A DNA stretch of 64,000 nt from the NCBI RefSeq assembly GCF_030463535.1, contig NC_132879.1:46628094-46692093 (forward strand), written 5' to 3'. Positions 1 through 12,200 of this stretch are shown piece after piece; the first letter of the stretch is position 1, and every line of letters begins with the position of its first letter. The notes below the pieces were generated by a model, which made no database searches, was not told where the DNA came from, and worked only from the letters and a program-made list of their open reading frames with translations. The stretch is from Salminus brasiliensis. Lineage: Eukaryota; Chordata; Actinopteri; Characiformes; Bryconidae. The translations under genes and the position numbers were made by a program.

Positions 1-296
1 AGTGAGTGGAAGTATAAGGTATATGTTTCTAATAAAGTGGCCAGTGAGTGGAAGTATAAGGTATATGTTTCTAATAAAGTGGCCAGTGAGTGGAAGCATA
101 AACTAGGTGTTTCTAATAAAGTGACCAGTGAGTGGAAGTATAAGGTATATGTTTCTAATAAAGTGGCCAGTGAGTGGAAGTATAAGGTATATGTTTCTAA
201 TATAGTGACCAGTGAGTGGAAGTATAAGGTATATGTTTCTAATAAAGTGGCCAGTGAGTGGAAGCATAAACTAGGTGTTTCTAATAAAGTGTGAAT
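1..296. repeat. 42-bp minisatellite, seven units
   Basis: Seven head-to-tail units of 42 bp start at base 1, so the array probably continues beyond the window. Two variants alternate: type A contains gtataaggtatat and type B contains gcataaactaggt, in the order A A B A A A B. All units share taataaagtg and agtgagtggaag. Because 42 is a multiple of three, one frame stays open through the array, which explains an 85-codon ORF there; I do not regard that ORF as a gene. The phrase taataaagtggccagtgagtg resembles the terminal part of common fish DNA transposons (from memory), so the array may have grown from a transposon end. Confidence 0.9.
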
Positions 297-816
297 GTGA
301 GAGACACATAGGCCAAGACTATCACACTGTAAATATTAGACATGGAGGGACTAGACAAAAACACGAGAAAGGAGATGAGAACACACTCCTATTCTTGCTC
401 GTCTCAGTCACTTCTAACAGCTTATTCCATTACCATAAAATCAATTTATATGATAATTATCTAAATATGTTTTACTCACAGTCTGCACAAGGCCCCGGCA
501 GCTCATTAAAAGGGGATGAATGCTGAACTGTGTGAAACAGAGAGAGGATTTGAGAACCAAAAAAAAAGGAAACGGCAAACACTTCAGGAAGAGTTGAGCA
601 GAGAGAAGCACAATGTAAGAAGAAAAAAAAAACAGTGACCCTGCCGGTGCTGGTCCACTGCTCCACTTCTGATGACCAGTGGGTCGTAGTCATAGCAACC
701 AGTGGCAGCAGGACAGAAGGTCTGCTGCGTGTTCAGCAGCCCTTCCAGGGTGTATGTTCTCCAAGCATGACCGATATTACCACATATCTCTCTCTTCATA
801 GACTTGTCCATCATTG
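297..816. other. Intergenic, no gene seen
   Basis: Only short ORFs without recognisable similarity and A-rich runs (559-568, 622-632) are visible. No splice-consistent conserved exon was recognised. Confidence 0.5.
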
Positions 817-925
817 TGCACAGCTGAACTATGCTTTAGAGATACGCTTTGCACTTCATAGGCTGGTAGTAAGACAAGTGAGCGAGAATACAGAAGGTTG
901 TGGGTTCAAATCCCAGGAGTGATTA
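817..925 (+). repeat. SINE-like fragment with Pol III B-box
   Basis: The 52 bp at 817-868 recur at 2723-2774 with three mismatches, so this is a dispersed repeat. Just downstream, 903-913 reads GGTTCAAATCC, the RNA polymerase III B-box consensus, within a tRNA-like context (gtgggttcaaatcccagg). This suggests a degraded tRNA-derived SINE; no full-length copy or clear A-box was identified. Confidence 0.5.
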
Positions 926-935
926 AATAATAATG

Positions 936-1005
936 GTAGACAAGGGTACTGCCAGAAATGTTGGACCCCATGCAAAGATATTACAATGGTCCCCACCAAT
1001 TTAAC
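936..1005 (+). repeat. Fragment of a dispersed 'tgccag...gggcc' repeat
   Basis: The text actgccagaaatgttggacc, followed by agatattacaatgg, resembles in opposite orientation the segment at 2254-2390 and also the one at 40610-40700. Three degraded copies in one window indicate a dispersed family; its class was not determined. Confidence 0.4.
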
Positions 1006-1225
1006 AATTCTGCATCTAGTCTTTTAATTTTGATCAACACTGTATTATAACAATTCATTAACCCCATAACATTTTATGTTCATGCTTTTAAATATATTTT
1101 GCAATAGGATAAGCATGACATTCTGTGTTAAATAAATGGCATTTCATCTGGTATGTCATGAGATATTGAGCACCTATTAGTGTAATCAGTTAATTGGTGC
1201 CCACCCCTGCTAATGATTCTTTGTA

Positions 1226-1575
1226 GCTAAAGTTGAAACCAGAGGTTTACATACACCATATTCTATTTGCTATTTTTTTAAAGGCATTTTTTATTACTTT
1301 CTTCAAAGTCAAAAGTTTAAATACACTAAGATTACTATGCCTTTAAACAATTTGGGTCAGCCCATTTGATCTCATGTCTTTGGAAGCTTCTGGTTTATTG
1401 GTGACATCTGAGTTAATTGGAGACACATCTGTGGGTGTATTTTAAGGCACATCTGAAACGCACTGCTTCTTTGTGTAACATCATGGGGAAGGGAAGAAAT
1501 CAGCCAATATTTTAGGAAGGAGGGACCACCTAGGCAATCAAGTGAAAAGATGGCACCCCTCACTTGACACCCCAG
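1226..1575 (+). mobile_element. Sleeping-Beauty/Tdr1-like Tc1 relic, 5' part
   Basis: The segment starts with gttgaaaccagaggtttaca, which is close to the outer terminal repeat of salmonid/zebrafish Sleeping-Beauty-type elements. It continues through the familiar leader (tttggaagcttctg, then a second spaced block) to a start-like atcatggggaagggaagaa where the transposase would begin. A stop follows after a few codons and the rest of the transposase is not recognisable, so this is a dead 5' remnant. Confidence 0.65.
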
Positions 1576-2250
1576 TGGGCCCTGAGAGTTTAATCATCAT
1601 GAAATACAGAAGTCTGCCTACCACCAAGTTCAGGCCCTTCAAAAACAAAATCTACTGTCAAGCATAAAAGCCTGCAAGCCTGTATGAAGGTTTGGAAATA
1701 ACACTACAAGAGGTCATTTGTACAGTGACTGTACCTGGTGGCTTGACACCTTTCTCAATGCCAGTACTCCAAGAGCCAGGAGACAAGTGAAACTGCTGAA
1801 AACATCTGTTGAAGCAGCTTTGAGCAAAAGTCTTGATCAGATTTTGTAGTGATATCACTACATGAACACCCATGCATGCGTGTTTGTATTATATTATACT
1901 GTATATATTCTGTGTGTTTAAAAAAAAAGGACCACGTGAGGGAGAAGGCCATGCTCAAACATAATAAATAGTCCCAACCTAAACCTATTTGTTGTCCATG
2001 AATTTGTCTGATCTTGTAGCCATGAGGATCCACTTGCTAGTCCGCTGTGCCAGTATATTTCCTAAAGCCTTGAGCTACAGATGACCTACACAATCAGTCA
2101 CTGACCACAGTGCATTTTCAGATAAGCGCCTTACTGAAATTACTTTTGTGGTCAAAGCTTTACTGCATTCAATTGGGTTTCAGGGATTTACAGTTCCAGA
2201 ATTATTATGCACTCGTACCCAGGGGCATCGTATAGGAGGAGAAAGTTAGG
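1576..2250. other. Intergenic, no gene seen
   Basis: No recognisable coding exon. Short minus-strand ORFs in 1658-2033 have no family features. The stretch may contain more transposon debris, but I cannot assign it. Confidence 0.45.
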
Positions 2251-2253
2251 ATT

Positions 2254-2390
2254 ATACTAGGGGCCGGCGACTGACAGAGGCCTTATTAAATGTATTAATT
2301 AAGTATATTGGCAGAATTGTTAGAGTTGTGGGTCCCAGTGTAATATCTTTTCATAGGGCCCAAAATCCCTGGCAGTGCCCACCTCATAGC
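2254..2390 (-). repeat. Fragment of dispersed 'tgccag...gggcc' repeat, reverse orientation
   Basis: The block ending gggcccaaaatccctggcag is the reverse-complement counterpart of the fragments at 936-1005 and 40610-40700. Confidence 0.4.
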
Positions 2391-2722
2391 GGAAATAAGG
2401 TTAGTATTTTTAAGGTTTCAGTTTGAAACTGTGGATGGAACCTCTTAAGGTGCTTTGAGGAACCTTCGAGAAACATTTATTTTCTGAAAGAGGTTCCTCC
2501 ACATTTTCAAACCTCCAAATGTTCCTCGAGGATCTTACACTTCAACAGTGTCTATGTCTATGGCTCGATTTTGGCCTGTTTTCATGGACATGCAGAATGT
2601 TAAAACAAGGTATTTCAGGGCTGCCATCGCCCTTTCAATAATTACCTAATTGCTGTGATTTACACACTTCCTTTTTATGCTCTAATTACCACCACTGCTA
2701 TTGATTTTTGTTACCTGATTTA

Positions 2723-2774
2723 TGCACAGCTGAACTATGCCTTAGACATATGCTTTGCACTTCATAGGCTGGTA
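2723..2774 (+). repeat. Second copy of 52-bp dispersed repeat
   Basis: It matches 817-868 at 49 of 52 positions (cacagctgaactatg ... cttcataggctggta) in the same orientation, 1.9 kb away. Here no B-box follows, so the two copies diverge beyond the 52 bp. Confidence 0.75.
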
Positions 2775-3880
2775 CCAGTTTGCAGGACAGCCATAAAGGG
2801 TCAGCATTCTAGCTTTCTATGGCCAGGTCAGCTGGATCAATGCAGTTAATAGATCTAAATAACAGCCCCTGGCATCCCTGCTGAGTTTGTCTCGGGCTGG
2901 TATTCTCTCACTTTGCTTCTGCGTCTCCAGTCTAATTGCTTTTAGTGCCACCAGAGATTGTAAAAGTAGTTAGTTGATTTCACTGCAACAACCCCTTCAA
3001 AACGGCGCTTAGATGACGTCAAAGACGTAAACACACGTGACTGACAAAGACCGATTTAAACATTTAGTGCATACATATATTTAAAAAATCCTCAAAATCA
3101 CATTTATAGTGTTTCAGAAAGGCTGCATGTTCTGTGGTTGTTGTTTTATAAGGACATTTTTAATATGCACTGTCTCTTGTTGAAAGCACCCGGCAAGCCT
3201 CCTGTATAATGAAGGCATCCTTATTCAAACGACCTAGCGCGAGCACGCCTGCAGGGGTTTTGATTGTTTAGGAAATAATAATAATATTAAAATATAAATA
3301 ATATTCTATTTCCTAAAACTGAGATGAATGTTTGTGTGTTTGTTTATTGAACTTCAAAATAAAATAAACGGCTTATGGAGGTTGTGGGGCTAAATTTGAA
3401 TGAAGAGGCTGTTGTATTTAATAAGGTCCTCTAAAGTAACCTCTCACGACTTTTCTGAGTACGACGTGATTTCTGTTCAAGTGTTTTTTTGGCCGGAATA
3501 ATTGTTTATTTTCTGCCCTCTGTTTTTTTTTTTTTTGTGCCCAAAATACAGTAAATGCTCTGCACCAAAACAAATAACACCAGCTGTGAAAGTCAGTACA
3601 GTCATTTTAGACTGCAGTTTTCATGTGTTATAACCAAATAATTAAAAAAATAAGATTAGCTGGCTTTTTATTAACGCACCCAATTAGAAAAACCCGAGTT
3701 TCCCCACTGGTAAATATAAATTTGTGGAGCCGTTCATAAGCGCTGATCTAGTAAGTATAGCTACGATATTTCCAACAAATGATCAGTGCCTGAGTGTGTC
3801 CGGAAAACAACACCAGGGAGACACGCAAAACGACAGACGACCCATCTGGTGGCATTTAATACTATAATTAAGGTCGTTTT
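2775..3880. other. Intergenic upstream of nfyb
   Basis: AT-rich DNA with no recognised exon. It may hold distal regulatory sequence for nfyb, but nothing specific was identified apart from a T-run at about 3522-3536. Confidence 0.45.
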
Positions 3881-3889
3881 AAATTTGTC

Positions 3890-4300
3890 TTAAGTGCAAA
3901 GTGGGCTTTCTGTCCTTCTGCTACGAACTGCTTTGCATACGCGATGTCCCCGAGTTTCCCACCTAGTGGGTAAAGGAGGCGGTGCAGTACGGACATGCAG
4001 CTTCGCGCTGGGACTGGTTCTTTCGCAGCCATTTTCTGTCCAACCACACGGCCGTTTGGAGAAGGTAACCAACCAGGGCTTCATTGCAGGTTTGTATCTG
4101 GCTCCGGCCAATGATTGCTAACCGATTTCTCGTTAGCTCGAATGAAAATGTCCGTCTCTGACTGATTTTTCACTTGTTGTCTCTCCGAATGAGCGATTGA
4201 AAGCAGGAAGTGTCGAGAGAAAATGGTTAATTACAGAGAAGTTGGGATTGTGTTGTGGGACAAGCACAAGGCCCAATACTGAATCCCGAGCGGGGAATTT
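3890..4300 (+). promoter_or_regulatory. nfyb: Probable nfyb promoter region with two CCAAT pentamers
   Basis: Base composition turns GC- and CpG-richer here, just before the likely first exon, and no TATA box is evident. CCAAT pentamers lie at 4108-4112 (in ggccaatgattgc) and 4273-4277 (in gcccaatactg). NF-Y, the product complex, binds CCAAT, so autoregulation is possible. The transcription start is not defined by sequence alone. Confidence 0.5.
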
Positions 4301-4473
4301 CTTTGTTGGACACTCGGCTTAGCTTAGCCAGCCTCGCCGCGGCTGAGGCACGGTCCTGTTGCAGAAGCAGCGGGCGGCTATCTGCACTGAATCTCTCTCG
4401 GCCGAAATGCCTCCAAAGCGCAGACGACTAGTGACTAAAACCGACGTTAGCTTCGTGCTTTTGTGCGGTGCTG
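4301..4473 (+). other. nfyb: Probable 5' non-coding first exon of nfyb
   Basis: A consensus donor (ctg|gtatgt) at 4473/4474 could join the coding exon that opens with its acceptor at 5020-5021. The exon would carry two in-frame upstream ATGs (4359 and 4407), both out of frame with the nfyb start. The 5' boundary is a guess; a leader exon ahead of the start-codon exon agrees with what I recall of the mammalian gene. Confidence 0.45.
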
Positions 4474-4559
4474 GTATGTCAGGGTTTATTTTAAATGCTA
4501 ACTCTGTTCATGTCCGTTTCACAGCTGTGCGGCTTGTGTTTTCTTAGCCAGCTTTCAAA

Positions 4560-4850
4560 CGCGCTAGTGCTAGCTAGCTATTGTGCTAAGTTAGCTAGCT
4601 CGCTAGCTCAGTGGGGTAAAAACGCGCCACACGGCGGGGAACGCAAGTGTCCAGACCAAAGCTGCCGAGCAGTAGTGCTAGCTGGATAGTTAGTTAGCTA
4701 GCTAGCTGTCTGTTGAACAGTATTGTGGAGGGATTGTGTATTTCGATAGGTCTGGTGTTTATTTAGGTAGCATAGCGCTAACTGTCCTGTTTCAGATGTA
4801 GTGATAGAACGTTAGCTGTTAGCTAGCTTGCTAGCTGGCTACCTGCGACG
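4560..4850. repeat. GCTA-rich interspersed tetranucleotide runs
   Basis: The probable first intron of nfyb is full of tagctagc runs (4567-4610, 4671-4710, 4811-4850). A similar short run occurs in hcfc2 intron 1 near 18247-18275. These are low-complexity tracts in CpG-rich 5' regions. Confidence 0.6.
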
Positions 4851-5021
4851 TTAGCCTGGCTATGATGAAATAGCCGTGTCGCTGAGCGCTACATAACCCT
4901 GGATGTAAACAATGGAGACTCGCATTCACTATGAAGATACACGTTGCCCATGTTTCTAATTTTAAAACGATATTTTGTGAAAAGAAAACCCAACAACACG
5001 GATTTTTATGTTCGTTTTTAG

Positions 5022-7706
5022 ATGGACGGGGACAGTACCACCACCGATACCTCTCAGTTAGGTATAACTGGAGAATACATGACCGGAGGACACTATGTGC
5101 TACAAGCGCAGGATGGTAAGGAAGAAACTTTACTCTAGTAAATCGTGTTAGCTAGCTAATTCCATGGAGGTGCGATGATCGCAGTCTTCTCGTTAACTGC
5201 AGATCTTTGTTTTTTTGAAGATGGTCGCCATCAGACACTCCTAACGTTTACACGACACTGCTCCTGCGCTAGAATCTGCCTAATGCTAGTTTCAGTCCCA
5301 ATTTTTACATTTTATGTAAAATGTTCTAAAAAATATTGGAAATCAGCATCAGAATTCTTATTTCTGGCTCCTAAGTGGAGCAGCTGTCCAAAGCTTTGGC
5401 TCCACCATCGGGTGATCAGTGGGTCGACCCATGGTGAATTCACAGCAATGAGTGGGGGTCTCAGAGACTCCCAGAGAGTATCCCAGCTCAGCGGCATATG
5501 TAGTATATTAAAATGAGTGGCAAAAATGATTACAAACACAATGTGTGTGGGGGGGGGATTTGTGTCTTATAATATTGCTGTGCAAAAAAAACAAACATAT
5601 GTTGTCTCTTTCTAGATGACGGTGACGAAAGTCTTCATGACCATGAAGATGGTAATGGCTGCAAGGACAATCTCAGAGAGCAGGACATATATCTGCCCAT
5701 CGCTAATGTAGCACGTATCATGAAAAACGCCATCCCACAAACTGGAAAGGTTTGTCTCGTCTACGTTACTCACTCAAACATACAAATGCAGCTCCTTTAG
5801 CCAGATTGACCTCATTAAGAAGTATCACTCTTCCATGTCCTTATAGATCGCAAAAGACGCCAAAGAATGCGTACAGGAGTGTGTGAGTGAGTTCATCAGC
5901 TTCATCACATCAGAAGCCAGTGAGCGGTGTCATCAGGAGAAACGGAAAACCATTAACGGAGAGGACATTTTGTTTGCTATGTCCACTCTTGGCTTTGACA
6001 TGTATGTGGAGCCCCTAAAGCTCTACCTGCAGAAGTTCAGAGAGGTATGGGTCGTGCACACGTACACAAAATCTTATGTCCCTGGTGTACAGTGGAATAG
6101 AGTAAGTTAAAGTGTTTTGTTAATTGTAGGCAATGAAGGGCGAGAAGGGCGTCGCAGTGGGAGTTTCAGAAGGCCTGGGAGAGGAACTTGCAGATGACAG
6201 TTTCTGTGAGTGAATTCAAATACAATACGTCCTTGTAATGGCATAGACTTCTATGTAATGGCAATTTGATAGTTTTGAAACATCTATAAACATCTAAATG
6301 ATTTGGAGATGTGCCATGTTGACTGTTCAAATGTCTGTCTTACAGCAAATCAGTTGTCTGGAGGCCTGATCTCACCTGATGGCCAACAGCAGAATGTCAT
6401 GGTATACACCACCTCATATCAGCAGGTGTGTATGTATGAATATATACTTGCATATCACAGGCCATTAACTTGTAAATGAGAATTGTATGCAATGAGAAGA
6501 ATCAGGCTGTGATTATCGATAGTTCACTTCAAGATTTTGCAGCAGTCATTAAAATTAAGTCAAACATTTAATACAGTGAACTGACTATCAAACATTGAAA
6601 CTTAATCCCTTTTTAGGATGGATTAGTTTTACTACAGGAAATCCAGTAATGTAATATTAAGAGATCTGACTGTCTGATTTGCACAGGATAAACTGTGATT
6701 TACTGAAATAACCCTAGATTCTAAACATCGTAGCCTTGCTGTTCACTGTTAAGACTGAAATTAAATGGATTCAAACAAACGAGAACTAACAGGGCTAATA
6801 AATGGTCAATTTACCAAAAGCCATCCAGGAAGACTGTAAGGCACTTTAGGATATTGCTCTTCCATTCTGATTAAGTTATCATTGAAGATGTATCAAGATC
6901 ACAGTAGGCCGGTCATGATGATGATTGTTAGACTTGGCGCACAATATACAGACATGACCCATCACTTTTGCTGAACTTAATAAAGCCGTTGTCAAGCAGA
7001 GCCCATTAGAACAAACGGTGGTTGTTTTATTTATGTAGGATATTTTATTGAAAATTCTTAGTCAGAAGCTCATTGCTGTTTTTAAAAAGGGTGTAATTGC
7101 ATTACTGTGGTATCATTACATCAGTGGCATAACAGTCCTAAAATGACTAATAATGTTTATTCCTATTATTTCTGGGAAAATATTGTCCAAAAAAAGTTAC
7201 CACAACAGGCCTAGATTACAGCAGTCCTGTGTTGAACTTGAGGATAGAGGAGCAGGCAAAATCAAGTTGTAACAGTTAGTCTTTTATGGATGCCAAAAGT
7301 GCTGTTGTCTGTTAATAGGTTTCATTATAACAATTTTGTGAGGCAGGTTCAAACAGCACTACTATTACAGTGTGTCAGGTTTGGCAAGTAAGGGGGTAAT
7401 TTGCTCTGTAATTATTGCAGAGCCTGGTAAAAACTACAGCTATTGCAGATTCATTCTGTATAAATCCAAGGTAAATCTAGCTCAGGTAATGCTTTATTCA
7501 GTAGGCTTTTGGAATTTAGAAATTGTACTGATCTATTAGCTAATTGTTGTTTACTCCTGATGACTGGTTTGGTTAGAAACATCTCCCTTTTTCTCTGCCT
7601 TATATCAGCAGAGCTGCAGTTTGTGAAGTACTTGTCAAGTAACCATAGTGTCTCATGAATTTCTCTCATTTAGCTCCCTGGTGTTCAGCAAATCCAGTTC
7701 TCATGA
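5022..7706 (+). CDS. nfyb: Nuclear transcription factor Y subunit beta (NF-YB)
   Basis: Six coding exons: 5022-5115, 5616-5749, 5847-6044, 6130-6205, 6346-6425 and 7674-7706, all with AG/GT borders and compatible phases, giving 204 aa plus TGA. The ATG is the first codon after the acceptor at 5021. NF-YB pairs with NF-YC through a histone fold and, with NF-YA, binds CCAAT boxes in the nucleus. The order is an acidic N-terminus (about 1-52), the H2B-like core (about 53-142; [52 protein letters not shown]), then a Gln-rich tail ending VQQIQFS. The core is near-identical to human NF-YB (207 aa). Intron 6 is 1.25 kb and the last exon codes only ten residues. Teleosts can have two paralogues; I cannot say which this is. 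Confidence 0.96.
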
Positions 7707-8083
7707 CCTGACTTGGTTCCAGACTGTGCAGCCTCTGATCTGTCCAAAGGATAGATTGGTCCCTTGCCTTGAGAAGATTTACAGGCCGTTTTGGGAAGAT
7801 GAAGAGACGATGGGTTATGAGAGCAGGGAAATGACCACCTGCTGACAACAGAGCCTGAATTTGTACATTTTCTTAGTGATGTCTGTAATTCACACAGTAG
7901 TCATTTGTTATCATTATAATATGTATTCATTTTAAACAGTCTGAGGTAATTTCCTCTGTGTGATGACTGCCACCAGTTTTTTGTGAATTTTCTGTCCCTT
8001 TTATTTGTTAGGAGTTTTTAAAATGTGGGGGGTGGGGGGTTAGAAGGGATAAGGGGGGGTGAATCGTGAACTTGCATACATAC

Positions 8084-8089
8084 AATAAA
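8084..8089 (+). terminator. nfyb: Poly(A) signal AATAAA for nfyb
   Basis: A canonical AATAAA lies 378 bp past the nfyb stop, giving a 3' UTR of roughly 0.4 kb. A G-rich stretch (8024-8058) precedes it. Longer 3' ends are possible. Confidence 0.6.
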
Positions 8090-8551
8090 GGGATTCTCAT
8101 TTAATTTCTATTTGAATCAAGATTAACTTAATGTCAATTGTCATTTCATGTTGATTCTTAGAATTAAAAACATGAAGGAGAAATGCGTAAGCTTGAATGA
8201 TCATATCAAACAAGAGATGTAAATACTGCATTTTTATTGGTTGTTATTGACAATTCTTTCATCTTCATAAATGCAATAGTAATACAGTTCTGAGATCTAT
8301 TTAAATGTCTAAAGCTTGTAGGTTACCGGTATTCTGAAATTGGGATCACTGCAGCTAAAGCCAAATAATGCCTGTTCAAATAGACACAAATACTAGTTGA
8401 ATGATAACACGTTATTGGTCACTAGATTTGCATTGGGTCACGTGTCCAAACTCAACAGCATTACAACACTAACAGTTTCTAGCTGGTTGTTCAGCTAACT
8501 TTTTAAATACAGCAATGCATGAGCTTGAACTGATGCTGTCAATTGAGAATT

Positions 8552-8557
8552 TTTATT
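8552..8557 (-). terminator. hcfc2: Candidate poly(A) signal for hcfc2
   Basis: TTTATT on the plus strand is AATAAA on the minus strand, about 0.7 kb past the hcfc2 stop. Another lies at 8233-8238. If either is used, the two convergent 3' UTRs end close together between about 8.1 and 8.6 kb. Confidence 0.35.
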
Positions 8558-9261
8558 TAGGTCTGCAGTGGAGGGACTAGAACCATTCAATCACAATCCT
8601 GAAAGCAGGTGCACCAAGGTACATGTGGCAATGTATTTTAGCTTATAGTTGACCCCTCCATTGTGAACGGTATGTATCTGTAAAATGTAGATATGGAAAT
8701 ATTACATGGTTCCTCATAAATCCACTGAAGATCTCAAATTAGCTATCCTTCGCAGTAAGGCACAACGGCTGAGTTGGATTCATTTAAGATAATGATGGAT
8801 GTTTGAAGTTGTTTCCAGAGCTAGTAATTCCCTTTTGCAGGAGAAGGGAAAACAGTAAATCAATATATCTGGGCAATTGTAGAAATAACTACTCTGATGA
8901 ACAATAGCATAGAAAGAAAACAGCAGGAATGCACTTTACATAAAACTGTACAATAAAAGAACATTAATAAAATAAGTTAAGTAAAACTACATTTACAGCA
9001 GTTACAATTAGAGACACTATGTATAAAAGGTATTGCTTTCTTGACAGTTAGAACTTAACAGAATAAGACACTGAGGTTCCAATATAAACCCCTTCATCAC
9101 AGCTGATATAGAAACACCCCTTGGCATCTTTCACAAGCTGGAAGAATCAGAAAAAGAAATTAGCATTGAGATCCAGCATCTATGAGTGAGAAAATCCAGT
9201 GACTATAGTTGATGTTTTATAAAATACATAATACATTTTTAAAAAACTGAGCAAAGACAAG

Positions 9262-12200
9262 TTACCCAACAGTGGTGCCAGTCTCAATATTTGTCGAACT
9301 GCAGTTTGGTTGAGATGTTGAGGATTTCACTGGTTTACTGATATCTGTGAGACACCAAGAGTTTGAAATACAATCAATCAATCAATAAAATAAAATATAT
9401 AAACAAAGAGTATTCTTTTCTGCGCTCTTACAAAACCATAACTGATCACGGTTATTATAATAAGACTAGTCTGCAAAACAGTGTTGTTAAAAAGTTGCCT
9501 AGTAACTATGCAGCCAAAAAAAGCCTCAAAAAACACTATTACAGAGATCAAAAAGTAACTCCAGATATAGGTCCTCGCTCCCACACACACCCACACACCT
9601 TGTAACCAGCGGATCTGAGTAGCAGGGCCATAGCCTTGTTCGTTCTTGGCAGCGATGCGAAAGACGACCGCAGGCCGGGCTGAGCAGTCAATGTGCGCGT
9701 TGGCTAGATGTGCTGCACTGACAATGCAAGAGGTCTTGATGCCGCGGTAAATCCGAATAAAGGTCAGCTCCTCTGGCTTCTCTACACCACTGCCCCGAGA
9801 CTTCCTCACTGCCAGATACATGGAATATTCCAGAATCTTGCCTGATGGAGAGGTTGGCGACTCCCATGTGATGTGTACAGAGTCAGAAGCCTGAAAAAAA
9901 AAAAAAAACACTTCAGAAAGTGCACTGTAGAAAGATTTTCAGAATCAGCCATATTGTTAAATGTAAAACTAAAAGTTTGCTTTGGAAAAAGATTCTCAAG
10001 TTTTTTTTAAGCAATGATGTAACAAAGTGCTTTGATGTGAAATGGTGCATTTTCAGAGAAATTTAGGAGTTTGTGTGTTTTTTTTTTTTTTTTTACAGTG
10101 GTGCTCAAAGGAACCAGCGGCTTCTGGTTATTTACAAGAATGCACAAGTCTCAAACCCGTACTTTAGTCTCAAACCCATGTATGCCTAAATGTTTGTGGA
10201 TACCTTTTCTAATTAATGCATTCAGCTACTTTAAGTTGCACCTATTGCTGACACAGATGTGCAAATGCACGCACACACAGACACACAGCTGGGGGTGGTC
10301 CCTGTAGAGAAGTATTGGCAATAGAATTCCTAAACATGATTATGTTGCCCCCTTGCCTAATGCCAGGTGTGGACTACTGTGAACATTTCTGAAAAGAAAA
10401 AAAAAAAAGGAATTTCCCTGAGTAAGTTGGTGTACCTTGGTGATTTTGACAGCAGAGGGTGCCCCGGGGAAACCAGGCTGGCAGGTTTTAAACTCACTGA
10501 CTGGACTGAAGTCTCCCTGACCACGGCTGTTCAGGCCTGCCACCCTAAAGCGGTAGCAAATGCCAGAAGCAAGCTCCTGCTTCTCCCGCTCTTTGAAACT
10601 GTGAGGCCCAGGTATCTTCCACTACAGCCAGAGGCAGGGGGTTAAAAAAAAAAAAGACAGAGAGACCAAAGCGTGATGTGAATAGTACCATGATAGCTTT
10701 GTACTACTGAAAACAATGTACAAATCAGATTCACTACTGTCATCATGAGTAAGACCAACTAACCTCGCCATCACTGGAGGTTCGGCTGGTGAAGAAAGAA
10801 GCAGTGATCTCACCACCGTCAGTGGGTAGATAGTAGTGTGTCACCTCTGAGAAAAGTGTTTTAAATATGCCCACATCATGCCAGGCAGATTCTTCGAAAC
10901 TCTCACTCTGCAATGCAAAGAACAGTCAGCCAATAGCAGGTTTAAGAATTACAACCAGGGCTGGGTATCGAAACTCATGTCATCAATACCAAATTTCAGT
11001 GCCTACGAAGTCAGTCTGACTAACATTAGTCAGTCAAATTACATGTTCCAAAATCTAGAGTGGTGATTGGTTGTCTAAACAGCATGTAATTAATGCTTTA
11101 TGATTAGTCATCACATTAATTTCACACATATACACACAGTCCACAATTTCTCACACATGCATACAAACAGTGTACTCTTCTACCTGTTGAGAAGGGTTGG
11201 GCAGACTGTCTTGTTCTGTGGATTTAACAAAAATGCGTGAACATGTATGAAGACCTATCTCTTTCAGGAGCACTTAAATCAGCATTCATGTTTTACACTT
11301 TTTTATGGCATCCCATTCTAAATCCACAGACATTAATATAAGGTGTGTCTCAATACTTTCATCCATATAGTGTACTATATCATGTGTTATAAGTATTGTG
11401 CATCTTTTATATTTAGGTATCCATAATGACTTCTATATGTGGCAAGGGACCTTTGGACTCCAGCCTATTTAAGTTCAATTTAAGTTTTAAATACATCATA
11501 ATAATTAAAGCTTTGTCACACAAAACGTAAATGTGTCTTAGACACTGTATAAAGTGTATTACGTTAAATATGAAAATACTAATATCATTAAACAAAAAGG
11601 GCTAATAAATATGATCAGTATAATAAATAAAACAGCAGTGTCTTACTAGACTCTGCATTGAGGTCTCCTCTGCGCCGTTCCTCTGTGGCTTCACTCACCA
11701 CACCCTCAGCCACAGGGCTCTCCTACAAGGTTACAAAAGGTTTCTTGAGAAACAAAACATTCTTACTGTACACTCAAAGCAACAAAAAGCACTGTGAAAT
11801 TACAGTTGGTGCTTTAGTTGTCTTTCATATGAGTCATTTACAAAGCTCAAACTTAAATTAAATACTTATTTATTTCCATTTTTAAATCTTTCACACTTCA
11901 TTAACTCCTGCTGTAATACAGGACCTGTAAATTAATATAAAGCTCTGACCTGTAATGAAAAGCTCTCCTCTCCTCCACATGCTCCATCTGTGTTTCGAGC
12001 TGGAGGCGAAAACATGAGAACATTTTTAAACACGAATTATAAGAAGACAAGACAAGACAACCATATTTACCATCTGTGTTGGACACAGAAGGAATTTGGC
12101 TTTTGCCTTTAACCCGTCCATGCAGTGAACACACAAACACACACACACACAAAAATGTGATCAAACACACAAAGTGCCTGTGAGCACATGTGTCTGGAGC

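Noticed and set aside
37-294. 85-codon ORF with repeated KYKVYVSNKVASEW units
   Set aside because: It is produced by the 42-bp tandem array, whose period is a multiple of three; no start context, splice site or family similarity supports a protein.
903-913. A true tRNA gene at the GGTTCAAATCC motif
   Set aside because: Only the B-box/T-arm-like part is present; no acceptor stem, A-box or anticodon arm could be folded, so a SINE fragment is more likely.
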